Shown: piece after piece, positions 16,772 through 24,618 of the stretch | Layout of the letters: the number at the start of each line of letters is the position of its first letter | Position numbering within the stretch: the stretch's first letter is position 1 | Assembly: GCA_903907865.1 (NCBI GenBank) | Contig: CAIVPR010000076.1 | Location: forward strand, 16,441 to 80,440 | Length of the DNA: 64,000 nucleotides | Origin: an uncultured Acidobacteriia bacterium | GTDB taxonomy: Bacteria; Acidobacteriota; Terriglobia; Bryobacterales; Bryobacteraceae | Direction of reading: 5' to 3' | Notes under the pieces: generated by a model | Told to the model about the DNA's origin: nothing | What the model saw: the letters and a program-made list of their open reading frames with translations, nothing else | The model's database searches: none | Program-made: the position numbers and the translations under genes

Positions 16772-17816
16772 TGTTTTCCGTATCCGAATTCGGGTTGCCC
16801 TTGCGGTAAAGAATCACGAATCCGACCACCAGCATTCCCAGCACGCTCGCCAGAACCCATTTCACCGCACCTGCGGTCTCAATGATGTCAGCCGACCCCA
16901 AGGTCATCCCGTACAATTTCGGGAGGTTCATCGTCAGCGCAGGCTGGCCCCCGTTACTGTCGCCAGGCGCGCCCGATTGTCCCGCTCCTTCGTTTAGGGC
17001 ACCCGTGCCCTCGATCGAAATTTTGACTGTATCGCTGTCCAAGCCCCAAATGGTCGCCTTGGTGCGGGGTTCCTGTCCCAAGTCCTTCAGCGATTCGCCC
17101 TTGAAGGTCACTCCAACCGGTGCAACCAGCCTGGTCAAACCGCCCTTGGTCAGGATCTTGTTTTCGAACTCGCCGGGAGTCTTGAACGGCATCGACCACG
17201 ACAGGTCCACCCGCGATTCGCCCGGCTTCACCGGGAAATCCAGCTTGAACGTGTTCGGTTTCGGGCCTGGATCCGGTGCCTTGCGGACAGCGAGCCCGCC
17301 CGGAGCGGTCGTGTTGACCTCCACCTTGCCGTTGGCCGCCGCCGGAAGGGCGAACTGCACCGTGCCCGCGTCTGGATCGTTCCACGTCGTTGTCCCGTCG
17401 TTCTTCAGGACGTAGCTTTCGCTCACCTGCAGCACGCCGTCTGCACCGGGTTCGATCAGAATCATGTGCTGCTCGACCTTCGCGCCGCCCTGCTTCTTCG
17501 AGGACTCGTACACAGGGATTGCTACGCCGGTGGTCGGGCGGCCCGGCGGCAGCATTTTGTTGTACTGCACGCCGCCGTAGACCGCCTGCAGCAGCAGAGG
17601 CCCGGGAGGTCCAGAGGGGACTTCCTTGGTGATCGTAAACTTGCCCGCAGCGTCGGTCTTGACGCTGTCGATGAACTGCGGACCCTGTTGGGTAGGCTGG
17701 AACAGCGTGACTGTGGCACCAGCCTGAGGCTTGCCGGAAGTGGCGTTGGTGACGGTGCCGTCGACTGCGCCAAATGCGAGTCCAGCGGCCAGAATCAGAA
17801 GTGCGAAATACTTCAT
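16752..17816 (-). CDS. Exported membrane-anchored protein with carboxypeptidase-regulatory-like domain, in ccm cluster
   Basis: A 354-residue protein. A signal peptide (MKYFALLILAAGLAFGAVDG) is followed by a carboxypeptidase-regulatory/SpaA-type beta-sandwich (VTNATSGKPQAGATVTLFQP), a Pro/Gly-rich middle, and a membrane segment near residues 326-345 before a short cytoplasmic tail. It overlaps both neighbours, so it belongs to the cytochrome c maturation operon. It is not a known Ccm component; it could be a periplasmic scaffold replacing the TPR part of CcmI. Confidence 0.7.
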   Translation of the reverse strand: MKYFALLILAAGLAFGAVDGTVTNATSGKPQAGATVTLFQPTQQGPQFIDSVKTDAAGKFTITKEVPSGPPGPLLLQAVYGGVQYNKMLPPGRPTTGVAIPVYESSKKQGGAKVEQHMILIEPGADGVLQVSESYVLKNDGTTTWNDPDAGTVQFALPAAANGKVEVNTTAPGGLAVRKAPDPGPKPNTFKLDFPVKPGESRVDLSWSMPFKTPGEFENKILTKGGLTRLVAPVGVTFKGESLKDLGQEPRTKATIWGLDSDTVKISIEGTGALNEGAGQSGAPGDSNGGQPALTMNLPKLYGMTLGSADIIETAGAVKWVLASVLGMLVVGFVILYRKGNPNSDTENNARGRG

Positions 17817-18241
17817 TTCGACACCGCCATCGGCTTGCCGCACTCGCCGCAGAACTTGAGGGACTTTTCGAAGGTGGCTCCGCAACTGGGGCATGTGTTT
17901 TTCTTCGGGGTCGGGGGCGGTGCCGCGGCGGGCTTCGCAACTGGGGCGGGGCTTTTGTCGCCCCCCAGCTCCGCCTTGATCCGGTCGATCTCGGCCAAGA
18001 CGCGCGCCAACTCCTTCTGGAGTTCGAGTTTGTTCGCCTTGTAGTCCTCGTCGGACATCTTGTCGAGACGGTACTCGAACTGCAGGTCTCGCAAGCTTTC
18101 GTAAATGGCCGCCTTGCGTTCGTCCAAGTGGCGGAACGGGGAAACTGGCGCTGGAGCGGGAATGTCTTTGAGCCGGATGAACAGCAGGTAGCCGATCATG
18201 CCGACTCCCAACAGTGATCCGATGATCAGGCTATAGTCCAC
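17813..18241 (-). CDS. Membrane-anchored coiled-coil protein with C-terminal zinc ribbon, CcmI-like position
   Basis: A 142-residue protein. One N-terminal membrane segment (residues 4-22), a charged coiled coil (about 38-92, with EYRLDKMSDEDYKANKLELQ resembling the CcmI N-terminal module), an Ala/Pro linker, and a zinc ribbon CPSCGATFEKSLKFCGECG. It starts 5 nt after the ccmH stop and overlaps the next gene by 4 nt. The helical part would be cytoplasmic, like CcmI-1, but the zinc ribbon is not usual for CcmI. Confidence 0.7.
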   Translation of the reverse strand: MDYSLIIGSLLGVGMIGYLLFIRLKDIPAPAPVSPFRHLDERKAAIYESLRDLQFEYRLDKMSDEDYKANKLELQKELARVLAEIDRIKAELGGDKSPAPVAKPAAAPPPTPKKNTCPSCGATFEKSLKFCGECGKPMAVSK

Positions 18242-18246
18242 GGGAA

Positions 18247-18717
18247 TTAGTCGGTGTCCTTCTCAATTGTGGCCCGGTACTTGGCCAGCAGCGGATCGTT
18301 GTCGTCCGCCACAGGGCCCGCCGCCGGAACGAGGCGTTTGCCTCCAAGCATCTTCTTCAGCACGAACGCCACCAGCACGCCGCCCAGCAAGAGGGACGCA
18401 TAGGGCACGATCCAAAAGCTCGATGTCGGATCCGGCCGGAAGATCTTTTCGCCGTACTCGCGGATGAAGGACGCCACAATCTGGTCGTCGCTCATGCCAG
18501 CGCGCTGCATCTTGTAGATCTTCGTGCGTGCCGGCTTGCAGAAATGGCATTGGCCCGACGACATGTTGCAATCGAGGTTCTCTGTGCACGATCCGCATTG
18601 GCAACTCAGGTGCGTGCCGACGCGTTTTACGTCGTCCGACTCGATCTCCGACGCGGTTTGGGCCAACGCGGTAAAGACGAGGGCAAGAAACAGGAAACTA
18701 CGCTTCAACCTGTGCAT
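18247..18717 (-). CDS. ccmH: CcmH-type thiol protein, cysteine-rich variant
   Basis: A 156-residue protein with a signal peptide, the CcmH helical bundle and a membrane anchor (about residues 100-118). Instead of the usual LRCxxC motif it reads LSCQCGSCTENLDC, then GQCHFC, six cysteines in all. The AGMSDDQIVASFIREYGEKI segment is typical of CcmH. It reduces or presents apocytochrome thiols to CcmF. It overlaps ccmF by 20 nt. Confidence 0.85.
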   Translation of the reverse strand: MHRLKRSFLFLALVFTALAQTASEIESDDVKRVGTHLSCQCGSCTENLDCNMSSGQCHFCKPARTKIYKMQRAGMSDDQIVASFIREYGEKIFRPDPTSSFWIVPYASLLLGGVLVAFVLKKMLGGKRLVPAAGPVADDNDPLLAKYRATIEKDTD

Positions 18718-20728
18718 TCTGCTTCCTTGTTCCCTGTGCGGCACCGGCTTGCACGCCGACAACTTCCGTCTTCGCGTACGCCCGTGTCACCTTGCTCGGC
18801 ACCAGCGCGACCAACGTGCCTCCGATTAGGACCAGCACGCCGATCCAGATCCAGTCCACCAGCGGGAAGACGTACGCCTGGAGGGTAGCCTTGTCGCCGG
18901 TCCGGTTGGCGTAGTTGATGTAGAGGTCCTCATTGAGGCGGCTGCGCAGGGCAACGATGGCGGTCGCTTGTTGGGCCGCCTTGTAGAACCGGCGCGTAGG
19001 CTCGAGTTGGCCCAGGCTTTCCCCGTTCTTGGAAACCTCAAGGATTGCCGTTTCCCATTGGTAGTTCGGCGTGTCGCCCTCGGTGAGGTCGAGCACCTTC
19101 AGCGAATACGCCCCGACCTTCAAAACAGACCCCTTGTCGACTTCGCCGACGGTCGTCTGGTTGAACGGGTGGCCGCTGTAGCCGATGAACATCAGCACAA
19201 TGCCCATGTGGACGAGGTACCCGCCGTAGCGCCGGGTATTCCGATGCGTCAGTTCGATGACGGCGGGGACGAACGAAATCTGCTGCTTCTCCCGGATGGC
19301 GTTGGCGCCACGGAAGAATTCCAGCAGGATCGTGGCGGCCACGAAGAAGCACAGGCTGAGAGAAATGATCGAGTACGGATAGCGCATGCCGCCGATGAGA
19401 AGGGCGACCGCGACAATCAGCATCCCGATGCCGGGCAGTTGGAAGTTCTTGCGCAAACTGTCAATCGACGTGCGCCGCCATGCGAATAGCGGGCCCACGC
19501 CGGTTAGGAAAAGCAAAAACAAACCGATCGGCACCATGAGCCGGTTAAACCAGATGGCGTCCAAGCTGATCTTTTCATTCGAGAGCTTTTCGGTGATGAC
19601 CGGGAACAGCGTGCCCCACAGCACTGCGAAGCAGCTCGCCAGCAGAATGAGGTTGTTGAACAGGAAGCTCGATTCGCGCGAAACCACGCTCTCCAACTCC
19701 GACTCGCTCTTCAAGTAGTCCAGCCGGTTCAAAATCAGCCAAATCGTGGCCGCAATGCCGATCGCGAGGAACGACACGAAATACTTGCCGATGGGCGATT
19801 CCGCAAACGCGTGGACGGAACTGACAATGCCCGAGCGCGTCAGGAAGGTGCCGAAGATGCAAAGGAAGAAGGTGGTCGAGATCAGCACCATGTTCCAGAC
19901 CTTCATCATGCCCTTCTTTTCCTGCATCATGACCGAATGCAGGAACGCCGTACCGCCGAACCAAGGCAGGATCGAGGCGTTTTCCACCGGGTCCCACATC
20001 CAGTAACCACCCCAGCCGAGTACGTGGTAGGCCCACGCCGAGCCCAGCGCCACGCCGGTGCTTTGGAAGAGCCACGTGACCAGCGTCCAGCGGCGGGTTG
20101 TGTGAATCCAGCTTTCGCCGGGCGCCTTCTCGATCAGAGACGCCATCGCGAAGGCGAACGGCACCGAGAATCCGACATAGCCGAGGTACAGAAACGGCGG
20201 ATGGATCACCATCGCCCAGTATTGGAGCAGGGGATTGAGGCCCATGCCGTCGGCAACCGAGGTCACCACGCGGTCCACGGCCAGAACTTGGAACGGACTG
20301 ACGACGAAGGCGTTCAGCGTGAGGAAGAACAATTGGACGGTCGACAGGATCGCCACCACCCAAGGCAGCAGGTTCCGGTGACCGCGGCGGGTCGTGAGGA
20401 CCGCGACAGCGCCGTAGGTTGAGAGAAGCCAACTCCAGAAGAGCAGCGACCCCTCCTGGCCGCCCCACCACGCCGCGAACTTGTAGAACGGCGGCATGTC
20501 GCGGTTGGTGTGCGAGGCCACGTAGGCCATCCGGTAGTCGCTGGTCATCAACCCGTAGATCAGGATGCCCGCGGCGGTGCTGACGAGCACCCAAACGGCC
20601 AGGACGGCGCGTTCACCGCTCAGCGTGAGGAAAGGTTTGTTCTTGAGGCGTCCCACGACGGACGCGACGATCGCATACAGCGAGACGCAGAAGGCGAGCA
20701 GGAGGGCGAGTGCGCCTAGGTTTTCCAT
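18698..20728 (-). CDS. ccmF: Cytochrome c haem lyase CcmF
   Basis: A 676-residue polytopic protein. The WWD signature is YHVLGWGGYWMWDPVENAS; conserved His-containing loops MVIHPPFLYLGYVG and SSVHAFAES are present, with FGTFLTRSGIV in between. It joins haem from CcmE to CxxCH motifs of apocytochromes. Length and topology fit the family. It lies 21 bp after ccmE. Confidence 0.95.
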   Translation of the reverse strand: MENLGALALLLAFCVSLYAIVASVVGRLKNKPFLTLSGERAVLAVWVLVSTAAGILIYGLMTSDYRMAYVASHTNRDMPPFYKFAAWWGGQEGSLLFWSWLLSTYGAVAVLTTRRGHRNLLPWVVAILSTVQLFFLTLNAFVVSPFQVLAVDRVVTSVADGMGLNPLLQYWAMVIHPPFLYLGYVGFSVPFAFAMASLIEKAPGESWIHTTRRWTLVTWLFQSTGVALGSAWAYHVLGWGGYWMWDPVENASILPWFGGTAFLHSVMMQEKKGMMKVWNMVLISTTFFLCIFGTFLTRSGIVSSVHAFAESPIGKYFVSFLAIGIAATIWLILNRLDYLKSESELESVVSRESSFLFNNLILLASCFAVLWGTLFPVITEKLSNEKISLDAIWFNRLMVPIGLFLLFLTGVGPLFAWRRTSIDSLRKNFQLPGIGMLIVAVALLIGGMRYPYSIISLSLCFFVAATILLEFFRGANAIREKQQISFVPAVIELTHRNTRRYGGYLVHMGIVLMFIGYSGHPFNQTTVGEVDKGSVLKVGAYSLKVLDLTEGDTPNYQWETAILEVSKNGESLGQLEPTRRFYKAAQQATAIVALRSRLNEDLYINYANRTGDKATLQAYVFPLVDWIWIGVLVLIGGTLVALVPSKVTRAYAKTEVVGVQAGAAQGTRKQNAQVEA

Positions 20729-20749
20729 GTGATTTGGGTCGGTCTGTGC

Positions 20750-21211
20750 TTACATTCCTGAGCGGTAGGACGTGCCTGCCGGTGCGGGTATGATCTTCTT
20801 CTGCAGTCCGTCTGGTGCCTGTCCGGGCTTCGGGGCGTACTTGGACGCGCACTTGGCCTGGATCTCCTGGGCGTGGAATACGCCGGCCGAATCGAGGCGT
20901 CCGCCCGCGAGTGCCTGCGCGCCGTCCTTGAAGGTGTCGGGCAGCGGGTCGCGGCCCTCATAGACCACGGGAAGGATGTTGGCTTCTTGGACGAGGTTGA
21001 ATTTGACTTGGCTGCCCTCGTGGATGATCGAGTCCTTCTGGACGTCTCCGCCGACCCGTACGCGCTTCGTGGACGCTTCGCGACCGAGCTTGTGCAGCTC
21101 CGTGATCGTCACGTAGTAGGTCTTTGACCCTTGGATGGAGGACGTCGCCACCCACAGCAAGGACCCCACGATGATTGCCATCAGAATCGCGAACTTACCG
21201 TATTTTTTCAT
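20750..21211 (-). CDS. ccmE: Haem chaperone CcmE, cysteine variant
   Basis: A 153-residue periplasmic haem chaperone with an N-terminal anchor (residues 6-23) and an OB-fold: KRVRVGGDVQKDSI, FNLVQEANILPVVYEGRDPLPD. The haem-attachment site is Cys121 in KCASKY, a CxxxY motif where proteobacterial CcmE has His in HxxxY. CxxxY-type CcmE is known from Desulfovibrio and archaea as part of a variant System I. The C-terminal tail is Pro/Lys-rich. It is the first ccm gene, 38 bp after the haem-motif membrane protein. Confidence 0.93.
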   Translation of the reverse strand: MKKYGKFAILMAIIVGSLLWVATSSIQGSKTYYVTITELHKLGREASTKRVRVGGDVQKDSIIHEGSQVKFNLVQEANILPVVYEGRDPLPDTFKDGAQALAGGRLDSAGVFHAQEIQAKCASKYAPKPGQAPDGLQKKIIPAPAGTSYRSGM

Positions 21212-21249
21212 GCTTCCCCACCCTCCATATTATATAGCGGCTGCCCGAA

Positions 21250-21756
21250 CTAGAGCCGCCGCCCGCCGTCCAGCGGATGCCCGTCCACATGGCACGAGGC
21301 GCAGTCCGTTGCGTTCCAGACCGCATTCCTCAACACCGATTGCGCCATCGGACGCTGGGCCGGTTCCGAATTCCACGTCGCAATCCAGTGGCCACCGGCC
21401 AGCGCGACCGCCGCGTGGCGTGGCATCTTGTTGTTCCCACTGCACTTGACCCATATTTCCGGGTTTCCGTTCCCGCCGAAATCGGCAGCCGCCACCAAGG
21501 TCCGCCCCCCAACGTTCTGCGCGATTTGACGCACTCTTTGGCGCAATGCGGCGCCACGGCCCAGTTGGAAGAGCAGGTCGGCGCACGCCACGAGGAACAC
21601 AAGTGCGATCACAGGCCATAGCATCAGCCCGACCCCGTGGGCCTGCCTACGCGATGATCTTCGCTCCACGATTCCGGCCCAGAGGTGTCCCGGGGCCGCC
21701 GCCGGTGCCAGTTGTCGGGCCAATTCCCGCTCCAAGAAGCTGTTATTCGAACCCAT
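21250..21756 (-). CDS. Single-pass membrane protein with periplasmic CxxCH haem motif, candidate anti-sigma factor
   Basis: A 168-residue protein. Residues 1-43 are hydrophilic and Arg-rich (FLERELARQLAPAAAPGHLW), residues 44-66 form a membrane helix, and the rest would be periplasmic by the positive-inside rule. Near its end it carries CASCH (Cys152, Cys155, His156), a c-type haem attachment motif. It overlaps the ECF sigma gene by 14 nt and precedes ccmE by 38 bp. The position and topology are those of an anti-sigma factor; no zinc-binding anti-sigma motif is present. Function is inferred. Confidence 0.7.
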   Translation of the reverse strand: MGSNNSFLERELARQLAPAAAPGHLWAGIVERRSSRRQAHGVGLMLWPVIALVFLVACADLLFQLGRGAALRQRVRQIAQNVGGRTLVAAADFGGNGNPEIWVKCSGNNKMPRHAAVALAGGHWIATWNSEPAQRPMAQSVLRNAVWNATDCASCHVDGHPLDGGRRL

Positions 21757-22360
21757 GTCTTGCTCCCTTGCTGGTTCCCTTGCCTGCCAGCGCCGTCAAG
21801 CGCCGCTCCAGCGACTTGTGAACCCTGTTCAACTTTGAAGCGATGGTGCCTTTCGGACACCCGAGAATCTCCCCGATCTCTTCGTACGACAGCCCCTGCG
21901 TGTACCGCAACACAACCACCATCCGCTGGTCTGCCGGCAATCCGCCAACCGCCATTCGGATGTGCCCGGACATCTCCGCGCGCATCACCTCGTCCAACGC
22001 GTCACGACCGGGTGCCCTCAGGGTGCCAAGGAACTCCTCGATCATCGGAAGGATCCGGCGGTCGCGGCGCCTGCGGTCGAAGCAAGTGTTGACCACCAGA
22101 CGGTAGAGCCACGATTCGAACTTCGACTCGCCCCGGAACTTGCCGATGGTGTCGAAGAGCTTCACGAAGGTCTCCTGGGAGATGTCCTCCGCAGTAGCGT
22201 GGTCGCCGGAAAACCTCAACGCGACCGAGTAGACCTTGTCCTTGTGGAGTTCGAACAGCGCGCGGAACGAATCGGAGTCGCCGCGTTGGCAGCCTTCGAG
22301 TATGTCCTGCGCCGTGTCGTTTTCCAATGCCGCCAGCACTGCCATCCAGAGGTCTCCCAT
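21743..22360 (-). CDS. ECF-family RNA polymerase sigma factor
   Basis: A 205-residue sigma-70 group 4 protein. Region 2 reads ATAEDISQETFVKLFDTIGK and FESWLYRLVVNTCFDRRRR; region 4 reads LPADQRMVVVLRYTQGLSYE and CPKGTIASKLNRVHKSLERR. It heads the cluster leading into the cytochrome c maturation genes and overlaps a membrane protein that is probably its regulator. Its target promoters cannot be read here. Confidence 0.93.
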   Translation of the reverse strand: MGDLWMAVLAALENDTAQDILEGCQRGDSDSFRALFELHKDKVYSVALRFSGDHATAEDISQETFVKLFDTIGKFRGESKFESWLYRLVVNTCFDRRRRDRRILPMIEEFLGTLRAPGRDALDEVMRAEMSGHIRMAVGGLPADQRMVVVLRYTQGLSYEEIGEILGCPKGTIASKLNRVHKSLERRLTALAGKGTSKGARHGFE

Positions 22361-22390
22361 GTCAGACGTGCCGACATGTCGGTTTCTTCC

Positions 22391-23047
22391 CTAATTATCG
22401 CGCTGACTGAAGTACGCGCAATTTGGACGCAGCGGACACTGCGGGCATTTCGGATTTGTGCGCTTGCACAGGATCTGTCCGTGCTGCTTGAGGAGCAGGT
22501 AGGCGCGCTGCCGTGACTCGATCGTTTCGGGCGTTTCCGCGCGCACGATGGCTTGGGCTTCCCGGTAGGTCGCCCCATAGTTCGTCCCTTCGTCGCCGCT
22601 GCGAATTCGCACCAGCACGTGCGGACAGTTGGACGGCACCGCCGGGACGGCCTCCTCGCCCGCAAACAGTAGGATTCGGTCGGCTCCGGGATCGGCAATA
22701 TTGGGGAACGTCTTCAGAACTTTGCGGTTGAGGTGCTTCCGCAGATCCCCTTGGAGTTCTCCCTGCACCCGGGTCGCGATCTCCTGGAGGCGCTGTGCGC
22801 GGAGTTCCGGCACCATGCCGCCAACGCGCAAGATGTCCGTTAGCTGGGCCAAAGGCGCGGCAAGAAGTTGTTGCGGGCTGATCCCCACTTCGGCAGTCAA
22901 GCGACGCCATCCCTTTTCGCATGCTGCGTCCGACGCCGGATAGCCGCAGTGCAGCCAGACCAAGTACTCGTATGGCTCCGTAGGCCAAGTCGGCTCCTGC
23001 GGCCCGTATAGTGCCTCGAAGATGTCCAGAACCGCAGCCAGATTCAT
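22391..23047 (-). CDS. Endonuclease III-like HhH-GPD protein with altered catalytic residues
   Basis: A 218-residue protein with the endonuclease III scaffold and a C-terminal 4Fe-4S loop, CKRTNPKCPQCPLRPNC. The start at 23047 is where the glycosylase fold begins (MNLAAVLDIFEALYG); a longer frame upstream looks non-family. The helix-hairpin-helix that normally reads PGVGRKTA is PNIADPGA, losing the catalytic Lys, and the usual VDTHV is NCPHV, losing the catalytic Asp. It may bind DNA without cutting it, or use other chemistry. Confidence 0.75.
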   Translation of the reverse strand: MNLAAVLDIFEALYGPQEPTWPTEPYEYLVWLHCGYPASDAACEKGWRRLTAEVGISPQQLLAAPLAQLTDILRVGGMVPELRAQRLQEIATRVQGELQGDLRKHLNRKVLKTFPNIADPGADRILLFAGEEAVPAVPSNCPHVLVRIRSGDEGTNYGATYREAQAIVRAETPETIESRQRAYLLLKQHGQILCKRTNPKCPQCPLRPNCAYFSQRDN

Positions 23048-23133
23048 GCGTTCCGCCGCCCGGAAAGATGCAGGGCCGGTTGGGGACCGGTGCGCCCGTT
23101 CCCGGGCCCAACTCTGGTCCCCCTTGTCCTGCC

Positions 23134-23904
23134 TCAATTTCCCGATACTTGGCTTCTCCGACGCAAGTAGGCGCCGCAAAGGCTGATTCCTGCGAACGCC
23201 GTAAGGGCCGAAGCTGGCTCCGGGGCCGCCGAACCTTCCACCGAGATCGTAGCACCCGGGAGGTTGCTGTTGGACGGATTTACCTGGTACTCCCCGTACC
23301 TATTGCTCGGACTGTCCAAAAAGTCATGGTAGACCCGGTAGGAATCCAATGACAAGCCCGACAGCGAGGTGTTGGTGACGTCCAATGTGCCCAGCGAGCT
23401 AAGTACGAGGGTGAGGTAGGTCTTGCTGTAGTAGTAGTAACCGCTCCCGGCCTGCCGGCCAACCAACGTCAAATCCGCCGTGTCGGCCGTGGAACCCTGC
23501 GGTCGGTTGGTGAGGACCATCTGTGCGGAGCGGTAGCCCGCGAAGTCAAACGTCCATGGATCGCTGCCGTTGCTCCATGTTTCGGTGGAATCCGTGACAC
23601 CCGTGTAAGTGTAGGTGGCGGAGTTGGCGGTCTGGGCGCTCAGGGTCCAGTTGGCGCTATCGAACGAGATGGTGCCGGTCACGCTCTTGCCCGGGTAGGC
23701 GGCCAAGACGCCAACCCCAATGTTCCCGTCCGCTCCCTCGACCCACAGGCAGCAGCTGGGTTGAACGGATTGCGTGTTAAACCCGCCGCCCTCGATGCCG
23801 GAATAGGCGAATGTGGTCGTCCCGGCGACGGCCGGCAGGTTCCCAAGGAAGAGTGCGGCGGCGTAAGCCGCGATCTGTGAAAGCCGGATTATGGTTTGCT
23901 TCAT
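23134..23904 (-). CDS. PEP-CTERM sorted extracellular protein
   Basis: A 256-residue secreted protein with a signal peptide (AAYAAALFLGNLPAVAG), a beta-rich Ser/Thr/Tyr-rich body and a C-terminal sorting tail APEPASALTAFAGISLCGAY followed by LRRRS. The PEP motif, hydrophobic helix and Arg end mark it as an exosortase substrate exported to the envelope or biofilm matrix. Two adjacent Cys (PSCCLW) lie in the body. No exosortase gene is in the window. Confidence 0.8.
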   Translation of the reverse strand: MKQTIIRLSQIAAYAAALFLGNLPAVAGTTTFAYSGIEGGGFNTQSVQPSCCLWVEGADGNIGVGVLAAYPGKSVTGTISFDSANWTLSAQTANSATYTYTGVTDSTETWSNGSDPWTFDFAGYRSAQMVLTNRPQGSTADTADLTLVGRQAGSGYYYYSKTYLTLVLSSLGTLDVTNTSLSGLSLDSYRVYHDFLDSPSNRYGEYQVNPSNSNLPGATISVEGSAAPEPASALTAFAGISLCGAYLRRRSQVSGN

Positions 23905-23910
23905 AGCCAG

Positions 23911-24582
23911 TTAGCGTAACACGGCCCCCTTCCGTAGCACCTGTCCGGCCGCTAGCACCAAGGCGGCTCCTGCGATCTGCCCGGCAACATCCAATGTTGC
24001 GGACGCGCCGGTCCATCCCTGCACCCACTTGTCCGCTAGGATCATGTCTCCGCCAACACGACCCAGGATGGCGGCACCAATCCAAACTATTACGGGATAA
24101 CGGTCCATGAGTCGCGACAACGCATCGCTGGCGAAAACGAGAAAAGTAATGCTTAATCCGAGTCCGAAGATCAGCAAGGGCAGGTTCCCCTTGGAAGCGG
24201 CCGCCACGGCGAGGATGTTGTCGAGCGACATCGTCGTGTCGGCCAACAGGATCATCCAGATGGCGTGGCCCAGTCCGCGCGCGCGCTTCGCCTTCTGCGT
24301 GCTGTCGCCTGAGCCGCCGAGCAATTGGGCTCCGATCCAAAGGATCAGCAGCCCGCCCACGAGGCGGATGTACGGCAACTCCAGCAGCCGTGCGGCGAAG
24401 AACGTGAGCACTATGCGGAGGAGGGCTGCGGCCCCCGCACCTGTCATGATCCCGATCCGCCGCTGTTTTTCGGGCAACGATTGGACCGCCATGGCGATGA
24501 CTATCGCGTTGTCGCCCCCCAGCAGCAGGTCGATGACTATGATGGACAGCGCGGATAAGAGGAAGGAGGAGAGCGAATGCAT
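23911..24582 (-). CDS. TerC-family integral membrane protein
   Basis: A 223-residue membrane protein with about seven helices and the TerC signatures LLLGGDNAIVIAMA and DTTMSLDNILAVAAAS, whose acidic residues bind metal. Members export manganese or act in metal homeostasis and tellurite resistance. It is 6 bp from the PEP-CTERM gene on the same strand, but a shared function is not evident. Confidence 0.87.
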   Translation of the reverse strand: MHSLSSFLLSALSIIVIDLLLGGDNAIVIAMAVQSLPEKQRRIGIMTGAGAAALLRIVLTFFAARLLELPYIRLVGGLLILWIGAQLLGGSGDSTQKAKRARGLGHAIWMILLADTTMSLDNILAVAAASKGNLPLLIFGLGLSITFLVFASDALSRLMDRYPVIVWIGAAILGRVGGDMILADKWVQGWTGASATLDVAGQIAGAALVLAAGQVLRKGAVLR

Positions 24583-24618
24583 CCCGGCAAGTCCAACATA
24601 GCAGCCGTGCGAGAAGGA

